A stretch of DNA of 64,000 nucleotides from Nelumbo lutea (lineage: Eukaryota > Streptophyta > Magnoliopsida > Proteales > Nelumbonaceae). The notes beneath the pieces are model-generated. The model was not told where the DNA came from. It did no database searches and saw only the letters and a program-made list of their open reading frames with translations. This document shows positions 34,017-43,639 of the stretch, piece by piece. The number at the start of each line of letters is the position of its first letter. Within the stretch, counting starts at the first letter, position 1. A program made the translations under genes and the position numbers. Location of the stretch: positions 85,652,076-85,716,075 of the forward strand of contig JAKGHH010000002.1 in assembly GCA_022828595.1 (NCBI GenBank), in the 5' to 3' direction.

Positions 34017-35966
34017 TGTTAGACAGTTTTGTATGCCCTTAGCTTCAATCAAAATGATTTACTTTATGAGTTTATTGTAAATGAATAAAAGTGCATATTT
34101 GATTTATGTTCCCTTGGTATGTTTTTGTATAATACCCTTAAATTGGACACTTAATGAGACTCGTGTTAGTTTAAAATGTTCACAGCCAATGGGTCGGTCT
34201 GGGAAGACCTATCCTGACAAGGCTAACACTATGGTGCCACCAAGTCGGTTGGGGTGGCTTGTCTCAACTACCGGGGTGAGACCCTAGGCACATACAGTGT
34301 AGGATTAATTGAATCTTTGAACTGGACCAGATTTCCAGTATTGCCCTGGACCTTGGAGATTGATGGGCAAAACTGGAAAGTTACACTCGACCCCTAGACT
34401 CGATTATGATACTGTACTAGGTGTCGGATTGGGCTGTCTTTGACGTACCAATCAGTGAGATCCTTAGCGGGGGTCAAAACCTGGGTATATTGGGACAGTC
34501 AGAGAATTCATCTGAGTGGGTGATCATAGTGATAGGATCAACCCCTTTGTTAGACAAAGGTAATGATCGGGGATGCACTCTCACTGATGAAAACCAAGAC
34601 TTTCGGCAGCCGATTTCAATCGTTGAGATTTGTTTTGCAAAATATATTTTATATGAGACATAAAAGTATATAAATTATGGTTTCGAAATGATTTGCAAAA
34701 GGTTTTAATTCCCGGGATCCATATAAGCAGAGAGTGCAACACTGTTCCTTGCAGCTGAGGGAGAGGTCCTCTCTTGTCGGGCAGTGTATGATCATTATGG
34801 ACTGAGAGGTTCAGTGTAAGACCATTGAGGATAATACCTGATGGGCTAATCTTGCATCTGCCCACAGTCCCTGGGTGTTACAAGGTGGCTTGGCCTAGGG
34901 ACCACTTAGGGTAAGTGTTGGGCCCATAGAGCCCATCTGATGGGTTTCAGGGGTGCACTATCCATAACAGTGTATTCGGCCAGGCCTTGTAACAAAGGCT
35001 GGGCTGACCCCATGTGGCTGATGTGTAGATCAATGTTTGGGTCCCACGCCATACAAGGAAACCCAACTGGGCAGTAGTTTGGAAGGCTAAATGAATACAT
35101 AACCTTAAATGGGCCTTGAGCCCATTTCGAACTGGGCTAATTTGACTAGTCACTTAAGGGGCGAATTCTGAGATGGATCAACTAATAGGATTGGGCCCAC
35201 ACCCTATCCACTCAGAGAGTCCAAGATCTAAATAAGATTTAGATCTGGAAACCTCTTAATTAGATTAGGAGATGGCTGATCTAATCTGCAGATAAGATAA
35301 GGATTATCCCTTATCACTTAAAGGGACTTCTAATCCAAATATGATTTGGGTTAGCAACTCCTAATGGGGATTAGGAGTTGATCCCTTTTTAAGTCTATAA
35401 AAGGAAGAGGGGGCGGCAGCCTTTAGACATGCAATCCACAGATCCTTGTCTTTAGAGCTAAGATTACTAGAAGAGAGAATTCTACACCATGCAAATACTC
35501 TCTTGCTGCCTCCTTCCTACAGTCGCCGCCTACAGCAATTCGATCTCCAGTTCTTGGGAGAAATCAAGATTGGATCTTGATACCAATTTTTTGGAGAAAA
35601 GATTGGTGGGAGTTGTATTCACAAGCCATCCAGGTGATTCTTAAGAAGGGTCAAGTTCTTTTGGAAGAACATTGCTGATTCTGCTCCACCCTGCACTGCG
35701 CCATCTTCAGTGGGAGCAGATTTTGGATCCTTCCTTGGGCGTGAACACCTCCATTGGGAGATACTACTTCTCTGTATCAGGTGTTATCCCTCCCTACTTC
35801 TTTTGGTTCAGATCTAGTTCAGTTTATGGTTCAAGAATGATCCTTGAAAATATGATTTTCTAAATGGGGAATTCGATTCCCAGTTGAAGGGAGAGAGAAA
35901 TTTTTGAAATTCACCCCCTTATTCTGCAATCTTTGGGCTCCATGTGATGGATTTCCTATCCCTTCA
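34017..35966 (+). mobile_element. Solo copia LTR in G1 antisense ORF
   Basis: A 1950-base LTR of the common copia family, TGTTAGACAG to CCCTTCA. The flanks are AACTG (34012-34016) and GACCG (35967-35971), a likely 5-base duplication carrying two transitions. TATA box TATAAAAG at 35396-35403. The (TA)n run is reduced to a few bases here (around 34640-34670). No primer site or body adjoins it. It splits the antisense ORF of G1. Confidence 0.85.
35396..35403 (+). promoter_or_regulatory. TATA box of solo LTR
   Basis: TATAAAAG followed by GAAGAGGGGG, at the conserved position of the copia family LTR. Confidence 0.5.
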
Positions 35967-36108
35967 GACCGGCTATGAGCTGCTCCTTGAAGATCACGAT
36001 CTCATTGTGATCATGATCCCAAGGAAAGTTGCCTAAGGGGATGCTATACACAAGGTGATTAGGGAGTCTGTACCGGGCTACTAAGGCTAGCAGCCTGTCC
36101 GTCGTCAT

Positions 36109-36746
36109 TATCGACGGGCCAAAGTTGTTTGGCAAGCAACCTCAGTGTGAGGTGGAAGATGATTTACCAGAGGCCTCTCACTCTCACCGAGGTGAGTTCA
36201 CCCCGGGCGGACTGAGGACCGCGTCCTATCCTGAAGTGACCACCTCAATAGGACGAGGATCCACGGTCTGAGCTGAGGTACCCACCTCGGCCCCAGCAGA
36301 CTCGCTACTCCCATCTTAAAGGCTATCTAAACTAAGGCTAGACATATTAAGGGAAAGGTCAACAGACAAAAGGAAAAAGCAAAGGAAGGTGGACTCAACC
36401 TTAGGGGGCATGCGACCTCAAAGATTGAGGATTTGCGGATTTGTGGCGAAGAAAATTGGCCCTTTGGCCCCTATTTATAGCCAGAATGTCTGGGAATCAA
36501 CGGTCAAGATCAACACGATTCGCTGGCTCCTAGGGAAATCCGTTGCATGTCCCCCGAGGTTGAAATCGATTTAGCGCATGTTTTGACATCCGCACATTCC
36601 GGGTACGCGATCTGGGTTACTTCTTGGTTGAACCGAACGGTTGAACGGTTCCAACCAGCGACTCCCCCTCCACATCACCTAGATTTTGTGCCGAATCCAC
36701 CTAAGCTCATCGTGAACTCCCCACGTTGGGTTAGGACCCTTGCCAC
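36109..36746 (+). mobile_element. G1 3' untranslated region
   Basis: Between the start of the antisense ORF and the polypurine tract. It may hold the upstream region or promoter of the antisense ORF. Short open frames here are not conserved with anything I know. Confidence 0.5.
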
Positions 36747-36763
36747 GAGGAGTGAGGGGAAAT
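36747..36763 (+). promoter_or_regulatory. Polypurine tract of G1
   Basis: GAGGAGTGAGGGGAAAT directly before the LTR start TGATGAGGAG. It is nearly all purine, as expected for the plus-strand primer. Confidence 0.82.
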
Positions 36764-37441
36764 TGATGAGGAGTAATTTGGCATGACCTGGTAAATAAAA
36801 GTCGTGTGGACGTAATCTGCATGTAGGATGACAACTGAGCAAGGGGAGCCTAGTTAGTGCTATGCGGAGCTTAGTGTAAAGTTGTTACAGCATAAAGTTA
36901 CTTCGGCATAAAGCCACTTCGGCAATAGGTCACGTCGGCGTAATGCCACCTCAGCTTCTAATTGAGTTCAGGGCCCAGGAACCGAAGTGGCACGTAATAA
37001 ATCCCAGGAGCTTACCAATAGACCGGATATTGCGGGATCATACTACATAACGGCAAGCCTTATCTTCTCCTTGTCCAGATCGGGCGGCGATAATGAAGTT
37101 CATTGACTGATACGTTACTCCTCAACTAAAATGGGAACGGATCTCGCCCATTCAGGCCGCAGATCTCGGAATTGTAGTAGGAAACCCGCAATAACTCGGC
37201 TATATAAAGGCGTCAACCCCTCCATGGTCCAAGTGCGCGTGATTACTTGCATTCAAGCTCTCTAGCACTCAGATTCTAGCTCGCAATCACAACATAGTAT
37301 TGACTTAAGTATCAGAGAGACCTTGCCCGGGTTAACTGCCCCAGGTGCTCTAATCCTCTGTCTTGCGGCTTGGTCCAGCTCGCTACACGACCAATGTCCA
37401 AATCATCCTTCATTTAGGAGATTCTAGATTGCGCACCATCA
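36764..37441 (+). mobile_element. 3' LTR of gypsy element G1
   Basis: 678 bases; the pair of 23781-24438, with many shared blocks and an extra segment near 36820-36840. TATA box at 37201-37209. It ends CACCATCA, after which the IMPDH intron continues. Confidence 0.92.
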
Positions 37442-37589
37442 CTTCTTATCCATGAGGTGTTACCAAATACAACCCAATTATTTTTATGCCTTCCCTAGCA
37501 GCCATTGTCCATTGAGTTAGCAAACCATGGGATTCCTCTGAATGAGATATTCACTCTAAAATCCAATGGTTGCTAAAATGTCATAACGG

Positions 37590-37925
37590 CCATTGATGAA
37601 GATAATGTGTATAGTATCTGTTAATTCTCATATACTATATCTTATTGACTTGAATTTTTTTGAGGAAATTCTGTCTCAGATGGTCGGTATTTTCACGTGG
37701 ATCCCTTAAGAGTTAAATTATATGGCTGATGATCTAACTAAATCTGGGGTGGGCAAGAATTTTTTGTATAGTGACAATTTGTTTCCTTTGTCAGTGGTTA
37801 GGAAGGTTCTTTTGTTCTTTGATATTTTTGAGCAGTTCTGCTAAGGTGTATCTCTTATACATCTTGTATATCCTTCCCTCTCTTCATGAAACTTACCTTT
37901 TCTTAAAAGAAAGAAAGTGATCTAT
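37590..37925 (+). pseudogene. LINE RNase H-like tail (fragment)
   Basis: A stretch that can be read as VNYMADDLTKSGVGKNFLYSD, like the end of the RNase H of plant L1-type LINEs (a ...N.xADxLAKxG... motif). A short 3' tail and A-rich sequence follow at about 37900-37920. Frames are broken upstream. This is an identification by motif only. Confidence 0.45.
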
Positions 37926-38253
37926 GTTGTTCCTTAACACTCCTATACCCAACAATCCTGGATTTCCAAGACTACAACCATTTCAATTATGTTTGACCTG
38001 ATTCCACCATTTTTTTTAGTTATTCTTGATATTAAGGATTTTGCCACATCTTGTCATCCTGTAAGTAAATCAATTTTGGAAAATGGAGAAAAGATCTCCA
38101 AGGTCAAAGGCTAAAGATGTAAAGAGGGAAGCACAAATTAAGATAACACATGTGAAGAAGCCAACCACACCCCGGAATCTAATGGAGAGAAATTTAGGTA
38201 AACACCCTCCAAAAGTGAAATGAGATACAGGATTTGAGCTAATTCATGTTTCT

Positions 38254-38612
38254 TCATACGTCATCCAAGATTCCGGGATTAGCTTGACTATGAGGTATTG
38301 ACCAAAAAGAAAGTAGGTTTAAGCTTAAAGTTGGATAAAGAATAAAATCAAAGGCAATAATGGACCCCCTCCAAATATCTTCCCAAATTTTAATTCTATT
38401 GCATTTTGACATCATACCTGATGGAGAGAAGCATAGGATAAACAACCAAAATTGCTTTCCAAGGAGAAGCATGGGTAGTTCTGTAGGCAACCCTGCATAT
38501 TTACCATTATAAGCCAAACCATGAATGGTTCCAATCACATGAGGCCACAAATTCTTGAATTCCAAGGGGATCCTCCTAAGCCATTTTCCCAACAATGTTG
38601 AGTTCTATTTTA
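38254..38612 (-). pseudogene. LINE reverse transcriptase C-terminal fragment
   Basis: An open minus-strand piece of 113 codons with LGKWLRRIPLEFKNLWPHVI at the start and CNRIKIWEDIWRG in the middle. This matches the segment after the reverse transcriptase domain in plant L1 elements (typically GNGxxIxFWEDxWxG). It is cut at both ends, and lies opposite to the scrap at 37590. Confidence 0.65.
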
Positions 38613-39324
38613 TAAAGTGACATTTTATTCTCCATATTCACTCTGTTAGTTATTGAGCATATCAACTCCTGATTTCATGTTATTGATGTGATTTAAGTTT
38701 TGTTTTCTATCTAGGCTTTAACTTGACTTGAAATTGAAAATCTGGAAGTTTCAACCCTTACATCGTGCTTAACTTTTGTATTTTCCCCACTATGAAAGCT
38801 GTACATTCTCTCCTTTAAGTGACATCTTTTATGACTTTATTTGCATGTCGTATACTACTCCATCAACATCTTGATATTGAAATGTAAACATAGGTACTCA
38901 TAAAGTTAAACCGAAAATGCTACCTAGCTAAATGGATAGTGTTGAGAGAGGTACTGGATTATTATTTCTTATTTTGTATAAGTCAAAACTGTGTAATTAG
39001 ATCATCAATATATGTTTTTCTGTCTGATAAAAAATAAGAGAAGTCTGTGCTCACCCATGTTCAGTATAGCAATGTACCTTTCAAAAAAAAAAAAAAACTG
39101 ATAGATTTTGTTGCTTCTTGGATTTGTTCCACTTCTAAGGATTGAGAGACAACCTTTTTCAGTCTATGTACTGTTGCACTTTTATTTTGATCTATAAACC
39201 ATATTTCTGTTTCTGATGAAAGCATTTCTTGTTTTAATTACATAAATACATTTTTGTTTTAATTACCTCATACTTTGAGCTTTATAATGTTTCTTCAAAC
39301 ATAAACTTGCACACAAATTTGTAG

Positions 39325-39703
39325 GCAACAACAGTTTACAAAGTTTCATCTATTGCTGAGCAAAGTGGTGTAGCTATCATTGTTACTGGTGGTATTGCAA
39401 ACTCCGGACACATAGTAAAGGCTTTGGTATTAGGAGCATCCACTGTAATGATGGGTAGCAAGGTTTTTAAAACTGACCCGGAGACCAAACCGGTCAAGGG
39501 TCTGGTTCCTGGGTCGAATAGTTCAACCACCCGGGTCAGTGGTTTGCTGATGACTAGATCAATGATTTTTTGCAAAAATCCAGTTTTGGAGAAAAACGGA
39601 ACCGGTCACCTGACCGACCATCCGGTCTGGTCTGGTTTTGAAAACCATGATGGGTACTTTCTTAGCTGGCAGCAATGAGGCTCCTGGGTCTTATGAATAT
39701 CAG
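39325..39703 (+). pseudogene. IMP dehydrogenase exon split by a MITE
   Basis: The next IMPDH exon, in phase with the first. An acceptor AG (39324) is followed by [15 protein letters not shown], then [20 protein letters not shown] and VMMG (to 39456). This is the loop of the phosphate-binding site in the family (GGI.NSGHI). A 190-base MITE plus a 9-base duplication interrupts it, after which it resumes at 39656 as [16 protein letters not shown] and ends at a GT donor (39704). Without the insertion it is 60 codons with no stop. The insertion is 199 bases and shifts the frame. Downstream exons (family: MGSLEAM and beyond) are not in the window. Confidence 0.88.
39457..39646. mobile_element. MITE in IMPDH exon, TSD ATGATGGGT
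   Basis: A 190-base insertion with 9-base direct repeats ATGATGGGT on both sides (39448-39456 and 39647-39655). The ends are palindromic words, GGTTTTTAAAAC near the left end and GGTTTTGAAAACC at the right. CCGG-containing words (ACCGGTC) occur in both halves. A 9-base duplication is typical of Mutator-like elements, but the inverted ends are short, so the class is not certain. Confidence 0.78.
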
Positions 39704-39769
39704 GTAATATTTTAGGAGATATTTTTATTAAGAACAACTTCCTACCAATGAATTAGTGCTTTAACTATT
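39704..39769 (+). other. IMPDH intron remnant
   Basis: Intron after the second exon, cut at about 39770 by the LARD-like array. Confidence 0.5.
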
Positions 39770-39874
39770 GTTTCCCTTTACTACGTTACTAGTTGCTTGA
39801 GAAATGGTAAAAATTATAAATATTTAAACTGGTGTTCTGGGGTATTTAACGACACGCTTCCGGCGACACCAAGT
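39770..39874 (+). mobile_element. Truncated LTR end of LARD-like array (copy 1)
   Basis: About 100 bases matching the last part of the LTR at 40685-42074 (starting ...CCCTTTACTACGTT). It runs to GACACCA, then AGTTTTTGGCGCC. The LTR's 5' part is missing. Confidence 0.8.
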
Positions 39875-39875
39875 T

Positions 39876-40684
39876 TTTGGCGCCATTTCCGGGGAAGGAG
39901 AGAGAAAGATTGAGAAAAATTGAAAAAAAATGTGAGAAGCTAATCCTTTAAATATGCAGAATTAAAATTTCACTGAAAATTTTAAAAAAATCTCCATTAA
40001 AAGAGATTCCCAAACAGAAAAAGTTGAGTAAACTAATAAAAGAATATTGAATTTTGTAGAAATCGGTAGCAAGAGATAGGAGTCAAAATTGGTATCTTTT
40101 GAATATTGTCAAAACCGTTTAGAAATTGGAAAATACTCCCATGTTTTCTCGTGCCAAAATAAGAAGAGAAAGATTGGGAAATTAGACAAAAATTTTTCAA
40201 ATTGTTAGAAATAGTGGACTGCCCTGAACAGTGTTGCAAAAGAAAAAAAAAAGAATAAAAGGTCAATGGACACCCTAGACTTAGTAACCGGGTCTCTTCA
40301 CCTAAGTCAAGTGTCAAAATTCATATCAAACGGTGAAAGGTAACAATAGAAATAAGTGTGCAAATCAAGTTCAGGGGTTGAAATCCGCTATCAAAAATTG
40401 ATAAGAAGAATATATGTCTAATTTTAAAATCAATCTCACATTATCAAGACAGTCTTCAAATGGAAGGGTAAATAAGGTTTTTAAGCCAAGTTTTTGTAAT
40501 ATTCAAAGGAAGACAATTTTACCCCTTAAGCCTAATACCGATGTATACAGAGTTTGAGATTGCTAGAATCAGGATGCTTGACTAATTTTGTCAAGGAGGA
40601 TCTTGAGATGGGAAAGATCTCTATGATCAATGTAATTTTCAGTCTGCATTGCTAAGGGACTAGCAATGTTTAAATTGGAGGGTG
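39876..40684 (+). mobile_element. Non-coding interior of Athila-like element (copy 1)
   Basis: It begins at the primer-binding site TGGCGCCATTTCCGGGGAA (tRNA-Asp type). There is no coding sequence: the 800 bases hold A-rich leader sequence with no gag or pol motif. It ends with a short purine-rich tract (AAATTGGAGGGTG) just before the next LTR. By architecture this is a LARD-type, non-autonomous gypsy derivative. Confidence 0.75.
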
Positions 40685-42074
40685 TGATAACTCTGCATTT
40701 TGATATCTTAAGGGCATCAATTTAGGGTTATTTTTGGCCTTAGAATAGTCAAGATGTGCACTTTTCCCAGTTAAATGCAATGTTGTGGCCTTTAAGGGTC
40801 TTTGTGCAAATTCTGGGGAGACTAGGAAGATTTCATGGTTGAAATGCAGATTTTGGGAATATGGTGTGAAATCCAACTGAGAGAGGGGATGTTTTTGTGA
40901 AAAAGTAAAAGCAGGAGGGTGCCTCGTAGCTACTAAACCCAGTTTGGCACCCCTCCTACTGTATTAGCATGCTTCCCATGCCTTAGCAAACCCTAGGGCG
41001 CCTTTAACCCATTCTTTTTACTCTTAGCAAACCCTAGCCGCCCCTAACTGCTAAATCCTCACCCTCCATCCCTTATAATCTCCACCATCTACCATAGAGC
41101 ACTCTCTTTTTAGCATTCTAACCCTAGGAGCCACGTAACTTCTAATCTTCTCCATTCAGCCTTTAGCCATTAAATCTCACTCTTACATAATATTGGGTGC
41201 CTTCTCCTTTTCTTCTCAGCCTTAGGATCAACCTAGAACCATCCTATCCCTTCATTCTAAACCCTAGGGCACCTATATTTTTGCTAAAACCTTGTTGCCG
41301 CCCCCTTCTTTCTCTCTAATCCAAGTTCTATCCTCCATTCTCTATAAAAAGGACCCTTGGGGCCCTGGAGAAGGGGTTTGGCAATTCACCAAGTTAACAA
41401 GGCTATGTATGGTTTCTTGCGAAGTTCAAGGGTTGTAAAAGGGGAGGACGCCCAGTTCTTGTTAGGAGGGGTTCCTGCAAGTTGTTCAACCAATCTGCAA
41501 CTACTGCCATTGGATTGGATCAATCGTTCTTTTTTTTCTTTATATTATTTTTTGTTATTTTTATTTTTGTAATCATTTATATTTAATTCTTGTTCGTTTC
41601 TCTGTTTTGCAAATCTGAATTCATTCAGTTCAAGGCTAAGGTGTCTCGAGGGGTTCGAGGGTTGTAGAAAAGACGGATGCCCGATTCTTGTTAGGAGGGG
41701 TTTTTGCAATCTGTCTGGCCGATCTGCAGCTACCGCCACCGGATCCGAATTTTGGATCATTTTTTTTATTTATTTCTTTTATTTTGTTTGTTGATTTCCA
41801 TAGTTTATTAAATTCTAATTTTGATTTATTGTCTTGTTTAAATTCGAAACATTCAATTTTAGGAATAATAGATTTTATTTTCATATTTTCTGCCATTCCC
41901 GGTTGCATTCTCTTGTCCAGATCTAAGTATATATTAATTTTTAACTTGCTTCCCTATGGATACAACCCGTTCTGATCCCTTTACTACGTTAGTAGTTTTT
42001 TGATAAATGGTAAAAATTATAAATATTTAAACTACTGTTCTAGGGTGTTTAACGACGTGCTTTTGGTGACACCA
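40685..42074 (+). mobile_element. Full LTR of Athila-like element (copy 2)
   Basis: TGATAACTCTGC to GGTGACACCA, about 1390 bases. It is the only complete LTR of the array; its last 100 bases match copy 1, and a stretch from its middle to its end matches copy 3 (42656-43450). TATA-like TATAAAAAGG lies at about 41343. It contains no coding frame of note. Confidence 0.78.
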
Positions 42075-42080
42075 AGTTTT

Positions 42081-42655
42081 TGGCGCCATTGTCGGGGAAG
42101 GAGAGAGAGAAATTTTGAGAAAATTTGAAAAAAAAATGTGAGAAGCTAAGCCTTTAAATATGCAGAATTAAAATTTCACTGAAAATTTGATAATTTTTTT
42201 TCCATTAAAAGAGATTCCCAAACAGAAAAAGTTGATCAAATTGATAAAAGAATATTGAATTTTGTAGAAATTAGTAGCAAGAGATAGGAGTCAAAATTGG
42301 TCTCATTTGAATATTGTCAAAACCATTTAGAAATTAAAAAATACTCCCATGTTTGCCCGTGCCAAGTTAAGAAGAGAAAGATTGAGAAATTAGACAAAAT
42401 TTTCAAATTGTTAGAAACAGTGGACTGCCCTGAACAGTGCTGAAAAAAGAAAGAATAAAAGAATAAAAGGTCAATGGACACCCTAGACTTAGTAACCGGG
42501 TCTCTTCACCTAAGTCAAGTGTCGAGATTTGCATCAAATGGAAAAGGGAATACCAAAGACACTTACCTAACACTTAGTAATCGGGTCTCTTCACCTAAGG
42601 CAAGTATCGAGATTCGCCAACACCTCACCCTAAACTTAGTAATCGGGTTTCTTCA
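42081..42655 (+). mobile_element. Non-coding interior of Athila-like element (copy 2)
   Basis: Primer-binding site TGGCGCCATTGTCGGGGAA at 42081, then the same leader as in copy 1. A 17-base word, CTTAGTAACCGGGTCTC or a near form, occurs three times (about 42488, 42573 and 42636), a small tandem array present only once in copy 1. It ends at 42655, where LTR sequence starts in the middle. Confidence 0.75.
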
Positions 42656-43450
42656 CCCTAGAGCCATCCTAACCCTTCATTCTAAACCTTAGGGCACCTA
42701 TATTTTTGCTAAAATCTACTGCTGCTTCCTTCTTTCTCTCTAATCCTAGTTTTATCCTGCCTTTTCTATAAAAAGGACCCTAGGGCTCCGGAGAAAGGGT
42801 TAGGTTCTGCCCCTAGGTAAGATAAAAGGCTGGTCTTGAGACGTTCAAGGGTAGAGGAAAAGGAGGACGCCCAGGCAAGAGGAGGGGTTTTGACTTGCAA
42901 TTCGCCAACACCACTACTTCCACCTCTGGAATCAGATCTCAACCACTTTTACTTTATTTTAGTTTTAATTTCTGTTCTTTCAAATCCAATTTCATTATTT
43001 ACTTTCTGTAATTTATTTTTATTCCATTTGATCTTCATTTTATTTTTTGTAGATCTGTAATTCAGCCACGTAAGACGAAAGGCCTTGCTCGAGAAGTTCG
43101 AGGATCAAAGGAGAGATCCGGAGACTACTACCTCTTATCGGATTACATATTTTTATTTTGTTTCTTTTGTTAATTTACTTATGTATTTATTTATGTTTTT
43201 TCACTTTTAACTTTCAGTACTATTTGAATTCTATATTTTTCTCTGTTTAATTAATTAATTTTTATATTTTTGCACTTCACTCTTTTGTTCTCTTGGATTT
43301 GAGTATATATTAATTTTTCCCTTGCTTCCCTATGGATACGACTCGTTCTCACCCATTTACTGCGTTAGTATTTGTTTGAGAAATGTTAAAAAATATAAAT
43401 GTTTAAACTGGTGTTCTGGAGTATTTAACGACGTGCTTCTAGACACACCA
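42656..43450 (+). mobile_element. Partial LTR of Athila-like element (copy 3)
   Basis: From CTAGAGCCATCC, matching the LTR interior at about 41233, to GACACACCA (43450). TATA-like at about 42770. It lacks the LTR's first half. After it the sequence is unrelated. Confidence 0.75.
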
Positions 43451-43639
43451 TTGATACGCCTCTTACAACTTAGGTCCATCATCTATTGGACGGTATCGTC
43501 CATCTACTCGTATAGATAACCCAGGAACATAGAATCTAAGGACATCTAGTGGCCACTAGCAGCAAGGATGGCGAGTGGGACCAAAACTGTGGACAATCCA
43601 TAGTCGGGAAGTCCTGAGAAAAGGAAGAGGGAATCCACA
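43451..43639 (+). mobile_element. Internal 3' sequence of gypsy element G3, left part
   Basis: Sequence left of the solo LTR's target site; its continuation (45579 on) leads to the G3 polypurine tract and LTR. No coding sequence recognised. Confidence 0.5.

Larger units (their letters stand above)
32448..36108 (-). pseudogene. Antisense extra ORF of G1, PF04195-like (interrupted)
   Basis: Reading frames on the strand opposite to gag-pol, between pol and the 3' LTR. A possible start ATG lies at 36106-36108, giving MTTDRLLALVARYRLPNH. The next part, ...HNEIVIFKEQLIAG, ends at the solo LTR (34017-35966). On the other side it resumes as LRLPLHPLIIKIIKFFNITI, then LNSIRTIAGTFSLFYDYN and VPAWKRRYFLVRNTEGWPF. 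This resembles the 'putative gypsy type transposon' domain (Pfam PF04195) as I remember it. Later pieces are a Lys/Pro-rich linker (33232-33459) and a coiled-coil end rich in Lys/Glu (32448-32828: KKELVEGKTTLKREVENLKA). Extra antisense ORFs are known in Tat elements. The role is unknown; this copy has frameshifts and stops. Confidence 0.72.
37442..39324 (+). other. IMPDH intron, right part, with LINE scraps
   Basis: Intron sequence after G1, ending in an acceptor (TTTGTAG/GCA) at 39324. It contains two LINE-like scraps (below) and a poly-A run (39086-39098). Nothing else is recognised. Confidence 0.6.

Noticed and set aside
36389..36786. Small plus-strand ORFs in the G1 3' region
   Set aside because: No domain; they overlap the polypurine tract and LTR start.
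23776..37446. Target duplication of G1
   Set aside because: TCCCT and CTTCT match at only two of five bases, so I do not claim one.
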